A DNA stretch of 64,000 nucleotides from Pseudomonas fluorescens (GTDB lineage Bacteria; Pseudomonadota; Gammaproteobacteria; Pseudomonadales; Pseudomonadaceae). Location: positions 672,816-736,815 of the forward strand of contig NZ_MOBX01000014.1 of the NCBI RefSeq assembly GCF_003732425.1, given 5' to 3'. Below are positions 42,747 through 51,775 of the stretch, piece by piece. The position numbers and the translations under genes were made by a program. The notes beneath the pieces were generated by a model. It searched no databases, was not told the DNA's origin, and worked only from the letters and a program-made list of their open reading frames with translations. Numbering within the stretch: position 1 is the first letter of the stretch; every line of letters starts with the position of its first letter.

Positions 42747-42977
42747 TTACGGGATCGGCCGTTTGGCCGCTTGCAGTTGCGCCTCGACCTGCGCGCAACG
42801 CGGGCACAGGCAGGATTGGTCGCGTAGTTCTGGCGGCAGTGCTTCGAGCACGGCGGGATCGATGCTCACGCCATAGCACCAGCATTCGCGGTCGGCGGTG
42901 CGCGGGTCGGCGAGGCTGCAGTCGTTGCGGGCGCCGCAGGCCGGGCAATGGTCGGGTTTAACGTCAGAATCAGGCAT
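42747..42977 (-). CDS. Small cysteine-rich CWC-family protein
   Basis: A 76-residue protein with CPACG at the N-terminus, ECWCYG in the middle and CLCPRC near the C-terminus, the pattern of the cysteine-rich CWC family, likely a zinc-binding fold. It starts inside the last codons of the upstream diguanylate cyclase gene (8-base overlap), so the two are translated from one message. Function unknown. Confidence 0.82.
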   Translation of the reverse strand: MPDSDVKPDHCPACGARNDCSLADPRTADRECWCYGVSIDPAVLEALPPELRDQSCLCPRCAQVEAQLQAAKRPIP

Positions 42978-44457
42978 AAGTCGAGTGAGGCATTTCCACG
43001 CAGGTGCGATTGCGGCCGGTTTGTTTGGCTCGGTACATCGCATGATCGGCCCGCGACAGCAGGGTGTGCAAGGTGTCATCGCGTTGCAGGGTGGTGGCGC
43101 CGATGCTCACCGTCAGATTGAGGCGCTGGCCGTCGTAGGCATATTCCTGCTGTTCGACGTGCTGGCGGATTTTTTCGGCAATTTTCTGACCGGTGTCGCC
43201 GTCGGTGTCCTTCAGCAATACGATAAATTCCTCACCGCCCCAGCGGCAGACAATGTCGGCGTGGCGCAGACAACTTTGCAGATCGCGGGCAAAACCGATC
43301 AATACCTGATCGCCGGCCATGTGCCCGTAGGTGTCGTTCAACGCCTTGAAGTGATCGAGGTCGAGCAGCAACGCGGTCAGCGGTTTGGTCTCGCGTTGCG
43401 CTTCGTGCAGGGCCTGCGCGGCGAGAATATCGAAGCCACGGCGGTTGGGCAGTTCGGTGAGGCTGTCGAGAATGGCCTGCGCCTGGATTTTGCTTTGATA
43501 GCGCTTGATCACGCGGTTGAGCAGCGCCAGGACAATCAGCGTCACCAACAGGCAGATCAGCAGATTCAGATACAGCGACTGGCGGATTTCACTCAGCGCG
43601 CCGTCTTCGCGTTTATCGACGAACAGGTACCAGTTCAACTCCGGGATAAACCGCACGTTGAGAAAATGCCCCTGGCCGTGGGCGGAATATTCGTAGCTGC
43701 CGCTGTGCGGTTTCGGCAACTGGCTGACCAGACTCTTCATGCTCTGCAGTTCACTCAGGCTCTGGCCAGTGTGCGCGCCCTCAGGGCCGCCATCAGCGCC
43801 GGTCAACACCAGTCGGCCGAAGGTGTCGACGAAGTACACGCTGCGTTGATAGCGCTGTTGATACTTGTCGATCAGCTTGATCACCGCGTCCACGGTCAGA
43901 CCGACGCCCGCCGCGCCGATGAAGCGGTTGTGGTAGTCGTAAACCTTGTAGTTGATGAAGAAGGTCAGGTTGTCCTTGTTGGCCAGATCCGGGTCGACGT
44001 TGATCTCGTACGGATCCTTCATGTCGCGCACGCGGAAGTACCAGGCATCGCGCGGCTCATCGACTTTGACCTGCTTGAGCACGCCTTTGGCGTGATAGTA
44101 GGTGTGGGTGCTGTCGGAAACGAAGAACGCCGTGTAGGCGCCGTAATGACTCATGACCTCGTCGAGGTAGCGGGTCATCTGCTCGGGATTCTGCTCGCCA
44201 TTGACCACCCAGTCGCGCATGAAGGTGTCGCGGGACATCATCGAGGAAATCAGGATCGGCCGGACCAGGTCTTTCTGGATCTCCGAGTAGACCGTGTCGG
44301 ACGTCAGCGGCAGCTCAGTGTTGACGATGTTGTCGCGGATCGACGCGCGGGAGGCGTAGTAGCTGAGCAACGACGTGGCGAGGAACCCGGCGCCGAGCAG
44401 GGCGATCAGCGTCAGGACCAGCGAACGTTGCGAGTACAGGGGAGAACGAAGCGGCAT
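42970..44457 (-). CDS. Membrane-bound dCACHE sensor diguanylate cyclase
   Basis: A 495-residue inner-membrane enzyme that makes cyclic-di-GMP. Two transmembrane helices (residues about 12-32 and 300-320) bracket a periplasmic dCACHE sensor (YHAKGVLKQVK; DAWYFRVRDMKDPYEINVDPDL; NKDNLTFFINYKVYDY). The cytoplasmic GGDEF domain begins at ILDSLTELPNRRGF and has the active site WGGEEF with an RxxD I-site (RHAD) five residues before it. Amino acids or other small ligands are typical dCACHE signals; the ligand here is unknown. Confidence 0.92.
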   Translation of the reverse strand: MPLRSPLYSQRSLVLTLIALLGAGFLATSLLSYYASRASIRDNIVNTELPLTSDTVYSEIQKDLVRPILISSMMSRDTFMRDWVVNGEQNPEQMTRYLDEVMSHYGAYTAFFVSDSTHTYYHAKGVLKQVKVDEPRDAWYFRVRDMKDPYEINVDPDLANKDNLTFFINYKVYDYHNRFIGAAGVGLTVDAVIKLIDKYQQRYQRSVYFVDTFGRLVLTGADGGPEGAHTGQSLSELQSMKSLVSQLPKPHSGSYEYSAHGQGHFLNVRFIPELNWYLFVDKREDGALSEIRQSLYLNLLICLLVTLIVLALLNRVIKRYQSKIQAQAILDSLTELPNRRGFDILAAQALHEAQRETKPLTALLLDLDHFKALNDTYGHMAGDQVLIGFARDLQSCLRHADIVCRWGGEEFIVLLKDTDGDTGQKIAEKIRQHVEQQEYAYDGQRLNLTVSIGATTLQRDDTLHTLLSRADHAMYRAKQTGRNRTCVEMPHSTYA

Positions 44458-44574
44458 GGCGGTTCCGTTGGCAGTGGCCCGATGGCATGCATTCTAGTGG
44501 GACTGCGGGGAAATAACTGCTACATGTGCAGCGCGAATGGTCGTTCCTGTTTTTCCCTGTTGCTAAGTTGTCCC

Positions 44575-44664
44575 TGTAGGAGTGAGCCTGCTCGCGATAG
44601 CGGTAGATCAGTCACATCTTCGGTGAATGTCATGCTGATATCGCGAGCAGGCTCACTCCTACAG
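44575..44664. repeat. REP/BIME palindrome, type B
   Basis: Near-perfect arms TGTAGGAGTGAGCCTGCTCGCGATA and complement, with inner GCGGTAGATCAGTCACATC / GTGAATGTC-like sequence. Between the atzF stop and the diguanylate cyclase promoter. Confidence 0.9.
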
Positions 44665-44674
44665 GGGGAAAGAT

Positions 44675-46447
44675 TCAGACCAGGGTTTTGAGGTAAGCCC
44701 GCCACCCGCCCAGATGGCTGATGTCCAGCGCACCCTCCAGACCATACGGCTCACAGATAAACCCGCTCTCCCATCGCCCATCCGCCAGTTGCACCTTGCC
44801 CAGTCCAAGCGGCGCCGGAATCCCGGTCAGGAACGATCCCAATTCGCTGCTTGGCAACTCCCACACTTCCACCGCAATCGCAACGCCGCCGTCCTTGACC
44901 CGTACCATCCCCGGACGCAGCGGCGGGCCGCCGGCCAATGCATGCAGTTGATAGTCCGGCGAACTGAACGTCGTCTCCAGCAATCTCCCGCCACGCTGGG
45001 TCAGTTGCCAGTTCAACGCCAACCCCTGCAGATGCGCGCCACACACCACGATGCGTGCGCGATCATGGCGCGCTGCGTTCGCTGGTGTCGGCAGGTCTGA
45101 ATCCAGCTGGCGCTGCAGCGCATCGGCCACGCTCAGCAGATATTGATCAGTGAACGCCCGGCCAAACAGCGTCACGCCCCACGGCAAACCGTTGGCCATG
45201 AACGCGCTCGGCACGGCGACGGCGGCGTAGTCGAGCAGGTTCATGAAGTTGGTGTAGTAACCCAGTTCGGAGTTGCGCAGCACCGGTTCTGCATGCAGTT
45301 CGGCGAGTGTCAACGGGCGGCCGATGGTCGGGGTGAGTACGCAGTCGAGGCCTTCGAGGGCCTGATCGCACAGTGCTTTCAAGGCTTGCAGTCGATACTG
45401 CGCGCGGAAGGTCTGCACGCCGGTCACCTCCGGCGCCTTGGCCAGCACGGCGCGGATCACCGGCAAAACGGCCTCGGGATTTTTCTCCATCAACTCGCCC
45501 GCCACGCTGTAACGTTCGGCCACCCACGGCCCTTCGTAAAGCAGGCGCGCGGCTTCAAGGAAGGGCGACAGGTTCAGTTCGACCGCTTCGCCACCCAAGG
45601 CCTTGAGCCGGTCGATGGCGTCGCCGAACAACAACGGGCCTTCGACGCAGCCGAAAAACTCAAGGTCCTGTGCGCGCGGCACACCGAAACGAAACGCCTG
45701 TGGCGCACCAAACGCCGAGCCGTCATTCCACGAGGGATTGCGGCGGCTGTATTCGTCGCGCGGATCAAGTTTGGCGGTCAGCGCCAGCAACTGACTGGCC
45801 TCACGCGCAGTGGCGGTGAACGTGGTCACGCAATCCAAAGTGCGGCACGCGGGCAGCACACCAGCAGTGGAAATCAGCCCTTTGCTCGCCTTCAATCCGA
45901 CCAGATTGTTCAGCGCCGCCGGCACCCGACCGGAGCCTGCGGTGTCGGTGCCCAGGGCAAAACTTGCCACGCCCAGCGCCACCGCCAGCGACGACCCGGC
46001 GCTGGAACCGCCGGACGGATATTCCGTCAGCACACTGTTCGGGCACGCGCCGTAAGGCGAGCGACTGCCGTTGAGGCCCGTGGCAAATTGATCGAGATTG
46101 GTCTTGCCCAGGGGAATCGCTCCCAAGGCGATCAACTGCTCGACGATGGTCGCCGAGCGCTCCGGCACATAAGCAAAGTCCGGGCAGGCGGCGGTGGTCG
46201 CAATCCCCGCCAGATCAATGTTGTCCTTGATCGCAAACGGCACGCCGTACAGCGGCAGGCTGTCGAGGTCGCGACCGTCGAGGGCGGCAAGGTAGGGCTC
46301 CAGCTCGGCGACGCTGAGCAGGTGGATGAACAGGTGATAATCCGGGTTCAGCGCGGCGGCTTTTTCCCGTAGTTTCAGCAGCAGTTGGCGCGGTGTGGTG
46401 TCGCCATTGCGATAGGCCTGGCGCAGAACATCGAGTTGCAGATTCAT
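44675..46447 (-). CDS. atzF: Allophanate hydrolase (AtzF)
   Basis: A 590-residue amidase-signature enzyme that hydrolyses allophanate to ammonia and CO2, the last step of guanidine (or urea) breakdown in this operon. ATG 46447 with an upstream AAGGAT was chosen over a TTG at 46465. The catalytic triad fits Lys74 (AIKDN), cis-Ser148 (GGSSAGSS) and Ser172 (TAGSGR); the spacings of 74 and 24 residues are those of AtzF. The C-terminal domain (about residues 470-590, GAHLQGLALNWQL) is the extra allophanate-hydrolase domain. Last gene of the operon, 24 bases after the carboxylase stop. Confidence 0.93.
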   Translation of the reverse strand: MNLQLDVLRQAYRNGDTTPRQLLLKLREKAAALNPDYHLFIHLLSVAELEPYLAALDGRDLDSLPLYGVPFAIKDNIDLAGIATTAACPDFAYVPERSATIVEQLIALGAIPLGKTNLDQFATGLNGSRSPYGACPNSVLTEYPSGGSSAGSSLAVALGVASFALGTDTAGSGRVPAALNNLVGLKASKGLISTAGVLPACRTLDCVTTFTATAREASQLLALTAKLDPRDEYSRRNPSWNDGSAFGAPQAFRFGVPRAQDLEFFGCVEGPLLFGDAIDRLKALGGEAVELNLSPFLEAARLLYEGPWVAERYSVAGELMEKNPEAVLPVIRAVLAKAPEVTGVQTFRAQYRLQALKALCDQALEGLDCVLTPTIGRPLTLAELHAEPVLRNSELGYYTNFMNLLDYAAVAVPSAFMANGLPWGVTLFGRAFTDQYLLSVADALQRQLDSDLPTPANAARHDRARIVVCGAHLQGLALNWQLTQRGGRLLETTFSSPDYQLHALAGGPPLRPGMVRVKDGGVAIAVEVWELPSSELGSFLTGIPAPLGLGKVQLADGRWESGFICEPYGLEGALDISHLGGWRAYLKTLV

Positions 46448-46471
46448 GAGTTGATCCTTATCCAATTGGCT

Positions 46472-49400
46472 TCAGTCGAGTGCCAGCACCACGACCCGTT
46501 GTCCGGCGCGCACCGCCGAACCGGGCTGCACGCGGATCTCGCGCACCACCCCGGCCATCGGCGCGAGTACCGGGATTTCCATCTTCATCGACTCGAGAAT
46601 CACCAGCACATCGCCCGCCGCGACACGGCTGCCGGCTTCGACCTGCACCTGCCAGAGATTGCCGGCAATGTGGCTGTCGACGCTGTGCTCACCGTCGACC
46701 AGCGGTGCGTCTTCGCTGGACTCAGCCACGGCTTCTTCGCTGTCGAAATGCGCCTGACCGCTGGCGATCCAGCGTTCACGCTCAGCATTGAACGCGCCCT
46801 GTTGCTGGGCACGAAAGGCGTTGATGCTCTCGGCTTCGCGATTGAGAAACGCCTGATAGTCGGCAAGGTTGAGCTGGCTGTGTTCGATGTTGAGATCGAA
46901 ACGCCCCAGCGGAAAATCGCGGCGGATGCGCAGCAGTTCTTCGGCGCTGACCGGGTAGAAGCGAATCTGATCGAAGAAGCGCAGCAGCCACGGTTTGCCG
47001 TCGAACGCGGCGACTTCGCGGTAGCGATTCCACATCTGCAAGGTGCGCCCGACAAACTGATAACCGCCGGGGCCTTCCATGCCGTACACGCACATGTAGG
47101 CGCCGCCGATGCCCACCGAATTCTCGGCGGTCCAGGTACGTGCCGGGTTGTATTTGGTCGTGACCAGGCGATGACGCGGATCGAGCGGCGTGGCCACCGG
47201 CGCACCGAGATAAACGTCGCCAAGGCCCATCACCAGATAGCTCGCGTCGAACACCGTGCGCTGCACTTCGTCGAGGTTGGGCAGGTCGTTGATGCGGCGG
47301 ATGAACTCCAGATTGCTCGGGCACCACGGCGCGTCCTTGCGCACGGTGGTCATGTATTTTTCGATGGCCAACTGACAGGCCGGGTCGTCCCACGACAGCG
47401 GCAAATGGACGATGCGCGACGGCACTTGCAGGTCCTTGGCGGCGCACACCGCGTCCCACTCGCCGGCGATGAGGCCGAGCAGATCGGCCAATGGCAGTTG
47501 CTCGGGTTGATAGTGGATTTGCAGCGAGCGAATGCCGGGGGTGAGGTCGATCACGCCGTGCAGGGTTTTGTGTTCCAACGCTTGCATGAGGGCGTGAGCG
47601 CGGAAGCGCAGGACGAGATCCAGTTCCGGCTCGCCGATTTCCAACAGTAAATGAGTGTCGCCAGAAACCCGCCCGACCAGGCGCATATCACCCTGACCCA
47701 ACTCCAACACCACAGGCGACACAAGAACCTGTAGGAGTGAGCCTGCTCGCGATGAAGTTGATGCGGTGTCTGATCTGGCCCCATCGCCAGCAGGCTGGCT
47801 CCCACAGGGGAGATCCCATTTCAGGGCGAGATCGCGGGCGTCAGTGAGAGAGACAGGAATGAACTGGATTTTATCGCCCGCCTTGAGCTGCCCCAGTTGC
47901 CACAGATCCGCTTCGATCACCGTCACCGGGCAGACAAACCCGCCAAGGCTCGGGCCGTCCGGGCCGAGGATCACTGGCATGTCGCCGGTGAAATCGACGG
48001 CGCCGATGGCATACGGATTGTCGTGAATGTTCGACGGATGCAACCCGGCCTCGCCGCCGTCGGCGCGCACCCATTCCGGCTTCGGCCCGATCAGCCGGAC
48101 ACCGGTGCGGCTGGAGTTGAAATGCACTTCCCACTGGGTTTCAAAAAAGGTGCCGATGTAGTTTTCGGTGAAGTACTCCGGTGCGCCGTGCGGGCCGTAG
48201 ATCACCCGGACCTGCCGCATGTCTGGCAACGCGGTGATGTGCTGCTCGGCCAGTTGCTCACCAGCACTGCGGTCCGTCAGTGCAGGGATATGCAACACAT
48301 CACCGGCACGCAGCGCCCGACCACCATGCCCACCAAACTGGCCAAGGGTGAAAGTGCTTTTGCTGCCCAGATAATCCGGCACCTGCAAACCGCCACGCAG
48401 GCACAGATAACTGCGTGCCCCGGCGCCGCTGATGCTGCCCAGATGCAACGTCGCGCCCGCCGGGATCAGCAGCGCGGTGTTCATCGGCACGCTTGCACCT
48501 TCAAGCGTCAAGGCAATCGGCGCACCTGTCACCGCGACCACCGCTGCACAATTGAAGCGCAGCAGCGGCCCGCTCATGGTGATTTCCAGCGCCGCCGCAC
48601 CTTCGGCGTTGCCAAGCAGACGATTGCCCAGACGCAGCGCGCGACTGTCCATCGGCCCCGATGGCGGCACACCGACCGCCCAGTAGCCGAGGCGACCGGG
48701 ATAGTCCTGCACGCTGGTTTGCGTGCCGGCGCTGAGCACTTCGACAGTGTTGGCGCGATACACCAGACCTTCCAGGCAACGGGTCCACGGCTCGCCGCTG
48801 GCGAACGGCGTGTCGAGGAGAATCTGCCGCAGGTAAACGCGGTTGGTTTCCACGCCGTACAACAGACTGTCGCCTAACGCTTGATGCAACTCGGCACGCG
48901 CCTGTTCGCGGGTCGGCGCCCAGGTAATGACTTTGGCAATCATCGGATCGAAGTACGGCGGAATCTCGCAACCGGCCTCGACCCAGGTATCGATGCGCAG
49001 CTGAATGCCGTTGGCCGGCGGGAATTCCACTGCCGTCAGCAGGCCCGGGCTCGGCTGGAAATCGCGCCCCGGATCTTCCGCATACAACCGCGCCTGAATC
49101 GCATGACCTTCAGGTTTCAACTGGCGATACAACTCGCTCAGCGGCGGCAGCTCACCCGCCGCCAACTCAACCATCCAGCGCACCAGATCGACACCCCAGA
49201 CCTGTTCGGTGACGCCGTGTTCCACCTGCAAGCGCGTGTTCACTTCAAGAAAATAGAAACGCTGCGCCTCGCTGTCGAAGACGAATTCCACGGTGCCGGC
49301 GCTGCGGTAGTTCACCGCTTTCGCCAGTTTGATCGCCGCCGCACAAAGCGCTTCGGCCATGCCGTCGGGCAGGTTCGGCGCCGGGGTTTCTTCGAGGACT

Positions 49401-50107
49401 TTCTGATTGCGCCGCTGCACCGAGCAGTCGCGCACGCCGAGGGCGATGACCTCACCGCGACCGTCGCCGAACACCTGCACTTCCAGGTGCCGGGCGCGCT
49501 GGATGTACTTCTCGATGAACACGCCGGCGTCGCTGAAGTTGTTCTGGCCGAGGCGTTTCACCGCTTCGAAGGATTCGCTCAATTCGCTGGCGCTGCGGCA
49601 CACGCGCATACCGATGCCGCCACCGCCGGCGGTGCTTTTCAGCATGACCGGGTAGCCGACTTGTTCGCCGGCAATCAGCGCGGCGTCGAGGCTGTCGAGC
49701 AGTTCGGTGCCTTCGAGCATGGGCACGCCGTGCTGTTTGGCCAGCGCACGGGCGGTGTGCTTGAGGCCGAACACCCGCAGTTGTTCCGGCGTCGGGCCGA
49801 TGAAGGCGATGTCGTGCGCTTCGCAGGCTTCGGCGAACGCGGCGTTTTCCGAGAGAAACCCGTAACCGGGATGGATCGCCGTGGCGCCGCTTTGTTGGGC
49901 GATGGCGAGGATTTTGTCGACCGCCAGATAGGTGCCGGCGGCGGCGCCTTCGCCGAGGCTGTGGGCTTCATCGGCGTGCAGAATATGCAGGCTGGCGGCG
50001 TCGGCTTCGGAATACACCGCCACGCCTTTGACCTGCAGTGAAGCGAGGGTGCGCAGGATGCGGCAGGCGATGGCGCCACGGTTGGCGATGAGGACTTTTT
50101 CGAACAT
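46472..50107 (-). CDS. Biotin-dependent guanidine carboxylase (urea-carboxylase family) with in-frame REP insertion
   Basis: A 1211-residue carboxylase from ATG 50107. Order: biotin-carboxylase domain (about residues 1-450, AGGGGIGMR ATP loop, VNTRLQVEHGVTEQ), AHS2 (KipA-like) domain (about 480-760), AHS1 (KipI-like) domain (about 800-1010), and a C-terminal biotinyl domain with the attachment lysine in ESMKME (Lys1175). Context with a guanidine-I riboswitch and two DUF1989 genes indicates guanidine as substrate rather than urea. Residues about 763-796 (CGSQPAGDGARSDT and following) are translated from a REP palindrome (47730-47807) and have no place in the family; the frame stays open. Activity may be retained because the insertion is in a domain linker. 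Confidence 0.93.
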   Translation of the reverse strand: MFEKVLIANRGAIACRILRTLASLQVKGVAVYSEADAASLHILHADEAHSLGEGAAAGTYLAVDKILAIAQQSGATAIHPGYGFLSENAAFAEACEAHDIAFIGPTPEQLRVFGLKHTARALAKQHGVPMLEGTELLDSLDAALIAGEQVGYPVMLKSTAGGGGIGMRVCRSASELSESFEAVKRLGQNNFSDAGVFIEKYIQRARHLEVQVFGDGRGEVIALGVRDCSVQRRNQKVLEETPAPNLPDGMAEALCAAAIKLAKAVNYRSAGTVEFVFDSEAQRFYFLEVNTRLQVEHGVTEQVWGVDLVRWMVELAAGELPPLSELYRQLKPEGHAIQARLYAEDPGRDFQPSPGLLTAVEFPPANGIQLRIDTWVEAGCEIPPYFDPMIAKVITWAPTREQARAELHQALGDSLLYGVETNRVYLRQILLDTPFASGEPWTRCLEGLVYRANTVEVLSAGTQTSVQDYPGRLGYWAVGVPPSGPMDSRALRLGNRLLGNAEGAAALEITMSGPLLRFNCAAVVAVTGAPIALTLEGASVPMNTALLIPAGATLHLGSISGAGARSYLCLRGGLQVPDYLGSKSTFTLGQFGGHGGRALRAGDVLHIPALTDRSAGEQLAEQHITALPDMRQVRVIYGPHGAPEYFTENYIGTFFETQWEVHFNSSRTGVRLIGPKPEWVRADGGEAGLHPSNIHDNPYAIGAVDFTGDMPVILGPDGPSLGGFVCPVTVIEADLWQLGQLKAGDKIQFIPVSLTDARDLALKWDLPCGSQPAGDGARSDTASTSSRAGSLLQVLVSPVVLELGQGDMRLVGRVSGDTHLLLEIGEPELDLVLRFRAHALMQALEHKTLHGVIDLTPGIRSLQIHYQPEQLPLADLLGLIAGEWDAVCAAKDLQVPSRIVHLPLSWDDPACQLAIEKYMTTVRKDAPWCPSNLEFIRRINDLPNLDEVQRTVFDASYLVMGLGDVYLGAPVATPLDPRHRLVTTKYNPARTWTAENSVGIGGAYMCVYGMEGPGGYQFVGRTLQMWNRYREVAAFDGKPWLLRFFDQIRFYPVSAEELLRIRRDFPLGRFDLNIEHSQLNLADYQAFLNREAESINAFRAQQQGAFNAERERWIASGQAHFDSEEAVAESSEDAPLVDGEHSVDSHIAGNLWQVQVEAGSRVAAGDVLVILESMKMEIPVLAPMAGVVREIRVQPGSAVRAGQRVVVLALD
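47730..47807. repeat. REP/BIME palindrome, type B, inside the carboxylase coding sequence
   Basis: Arms TGTAGGAGTGAGCCTGCTCGCGATG and CATCGCCAGCAGGCTGGCTCCCACA surround AAGTTGATGCGGTGTCTGATCTGGCCC. This is the same unit found between genes elsewhere in the window, but here it lies inside the open frame and is translated in full without a stop. The right arm (CCAGCAGGCTGGCTCC) has drifted compared with intergenic copies. Confidence 0.93.
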
Positions 50108-50208
50108 GGCATAACCCCTGAAGGGGAAGCGGGCCGTCCCGCCGTTTTTCGACAGACATCCGGGCCGTCCCGGATGAAAAAACCACCTCAGAACACCACC
50201 AATCCCCT

Positions 50209-50297
50209 GTAGGAGTGAGCCTGCTCGCGAAGGCGGTGGATCAGCCACATCAATGCTGAATGACACACCGCATTCGCGAGCAGGCTCGCTCCCACAG
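50209..50297. repeat. REP/BIME palindrome, type B with mixed arms
   Basis: Left arm TGTAGGAGTGAGCCTGCTCGCGAA and right arm TTCGCGAGCAGGCTCGCTCCCACA: the left arm has the TAGGAGTGAG variant and the right the GGGAGCGAG variant, so the copy is a hybrid. It lies between the carboxylase start and the DUF1989 genes, inside the guanidine operon. Confidence 0.9.
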
Positions 50298-50300
50298 GGT

Positions 50301-50393
50301 TTAGGGATGTTTGGGGGATTTCAGGCACTGGCCGGAACGCGCCTGGCACAGGGCGAAAAGCCAACGGCGTAAACGGCTGATGGTCAGTTCCAT
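50301..50393 (-). CDS. Possible 30-residue coupled small protein
   Basis: ATG 50393 overlaps the end of the upstream DUF1989 gene by 10 bases (ATGGAACTGA), a typical coupling arrangement. The peptide MELTISRLRRWLFALCQA continues to residue 30 and has an amphipathic, Arg-rich first half with two Cys. It is not a known family to me and could be chance; comparison with related operons would settle it. Confidence 0.3.
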   Translation of the reverse strand: MELTISRLRRWLFALCQARSGQCLKSPKHP

Positions 50394-51025
50394 ACCAGCA
50401 GCTCCGCAGGTGTCGGGTTGTAGGCGTTGCACGGGTTGTTCAGCTGCGGGCAGTTGGAAATCAGCACGATCACATCCATCTCCGCGCGCAAGTCGACGTA
50501 CTTGCCTGGCGCGGAAATCCCGTCTTCGAAGGTCAGCCCGCCATCTGCGGTCACCGGCACATTCATGAAGAAATTGATGTTCGGCCCGATGTCGCCTTTG
50601 CCCAGTCGCCCGTCATGGGCACAAGCGCGCAGGTAGTTGTCGCGGCAGCTGTGCATGTAGCGTTTTTCCAGGGCGTAGCGCACGGTGTTGCTCTCTTGTG
50701 CGCAGGCGCCGCCGAGTGTGTCGTGGCGTCCGCAGGTGTCGGCGACGATGGTCAGCATCGGTTGGCCGAGGTTGGAATACAGCACGCTGCCGGTGCTCAG
50801 GTAGACGCTGTTCTGCCGACGCAAGGTGCGCTGCACGTCGTAGCGTTCCTTGGGATTGGCGAGGCTGTAGAACAACGTATCGACGGCCTGATTGCCTTCC
50901 AGGTCGAGGATGCGCAAGGTCTGGCCGGCCTTGACCTCCATCAGCCATGGCTCACCGGCCGGGATCGTGGCGCGGTACACCGCAGCGTCGGGTTGTTTTT
51001 GCGAAGTGGCGATAGCAACTGACAT
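50384..51025 (-). CDS. DUF1989 protein, carboxyguanidine deiminase subunit (UAAP2/CgdB-like)
   Basis: A 213-residue cytoplasmic protein of the urea-carboxylase-associated DUF1989 family. It has the conserved Cys in ADTCGRHDTLGGAC (about residues 96-109), and FMNVPV and NCPQLNNPCN motifs that may bind metal. With the neighbouring DUF1989 gene it likely forms the two-subunit enzyme that converts carboxyguanidine to allophanate, as described for the guanidine pathway. It starts 11 bases after the UAAP1-like gene. Which subunit is CgdA or CgdB I cannot decide from sequence. Confidence 0.85.
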   Translation of the reverse strand: MSVAIATSQKQPDAAVYRATIPAGEPWLMEVKAGQTLRILDLEGNQAVDTLFYSLANPKERYDVQRTLRRQNSVYLSTGSVLYSNLGQPMLTIVADTCGRHDTLGGACAQESNTVRYALEKRYMHSCRDNYLRACAHDGRLGKGDIGPNINFFMNVPVTADGGLTFEDGISAPGKYVDLRAEMDVIVLISNCPQLNNPCNAYNPTPAELLVWN

Positions 51026-51036
51026 GGCAGCGATCC

Positions 51037-51762
51037 TCAGGCGAACAAACGGTCGGTGTTGATAAAGCCGCGCTCATTTTCCGGGCGCGAGGTGCGGCAG
51101 TGTTCGGCGACGCTGGCGTCGGCGTTCATCCAGCTCAGCTTCAGCGGTTTGGGCGAGTATTCCGGCGCCGGGTCCATCGGGTGTTGCAGGGCGGTGAGCA
51201 CCACCAGCGTGTCCATCGGCGCGTACAGTTCGATGTAATCGCCAGCCTTGGAATTGCCCTCGACGAAGTGGAAGCGCCCGGCCTCATCGACGTTGACCCG
51301 GCTGAACAGATTGAGGGTCATCAGCAGATCGGAGAGGCCCAGGCCCCACTTGCCGAGTTCCACCAAAAGGTTGTCGGTGCCGTTGCGGAAGAAGCCGTTG
51401 CGCAGTTCCTGATAGCGGCCCTGGCCGTACTTCTGCGCGACTTCTTCGGCGCAGAGCACACCGCCGAGGCTGTCGCTCCAACCGCAGGTGTCGGCGGTGA
51501 TTGCGGCGAGTACGCGGCCCATGTCCGAGTACAGGCAGTGGCCGCTGGTGAGCTTAGCGGTGTGTTGGCATTTGAGGCTGTCGGGCAGGTTCAGCCGCTC
51601 GGTTTTTTCATTGGCGTTGAGCAGGGTCAGGCTGACGTTGGCGCCGCCGCGCAGATCGGTCAGGCGCAGCAATTGACCGCGCTTCAATACGAAGGAGCGG
51701 TGGCCGCCACCGGGGAGCATTTCTTCGGCAAACGGTGGGAACAGTTGGGTTGAATCAATCAT
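51037..51762 (-). CDS. DUF1989 protein, carboxyguanidine deiminase subunit (UAAP1/CgdA-like)
   Basis: A 241-residue DUF1989 paralogue of the next gene. Shared motifs are ADTCGWSDSLGGVLCAEE (about residues 91-108) and NLFSRVNVDEAGRF, where the second copy has NFFMNVPVTADGGL. The duplicate gene pair next to a carboxylase and allophanate hydrolase is the conserved guanidine-degradation arrangement. It follows the ATPase gene by 13 bases on the same strand. Confidence 0.85.
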   Translation of the reverse strand: MIDSTQLFPPFAEEMLPGGGHRSFVLKRGQLLRLTDLRGGANVSLTLLNANEKTERLNLPDSLKCQHTAKLTSGHCLYSDMGRVLAAITADTCGWSDSLGGVLCAEEVAQKYGQGRYQELRNGFFRNGTDNLLVELGKWGLGLSDLLMTLNLFSRVNVDEAGRFHFVEGNSKAGDYIELYAPMDTLVVLTALQHPMDPAPEYSPKPLKLSWMNADASVAEHCRTSRPENERGFINTDRLFA

Positions 51763-51775
51763 GGGGTCAGTCCTC

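Noticed and set aside
42898..44691. 597-residue open frame opposite the diguanylate cyclase gene
   Set aside because: It runs antisense to a full GGDEF gene with all its motifs; composition is that of a mirror frame.
48881..50041. 386-residue open frame opposite the carboxylase
   Set aside because: Antisense to the biotin-carboxylase domain; no domain or start signal supports it.
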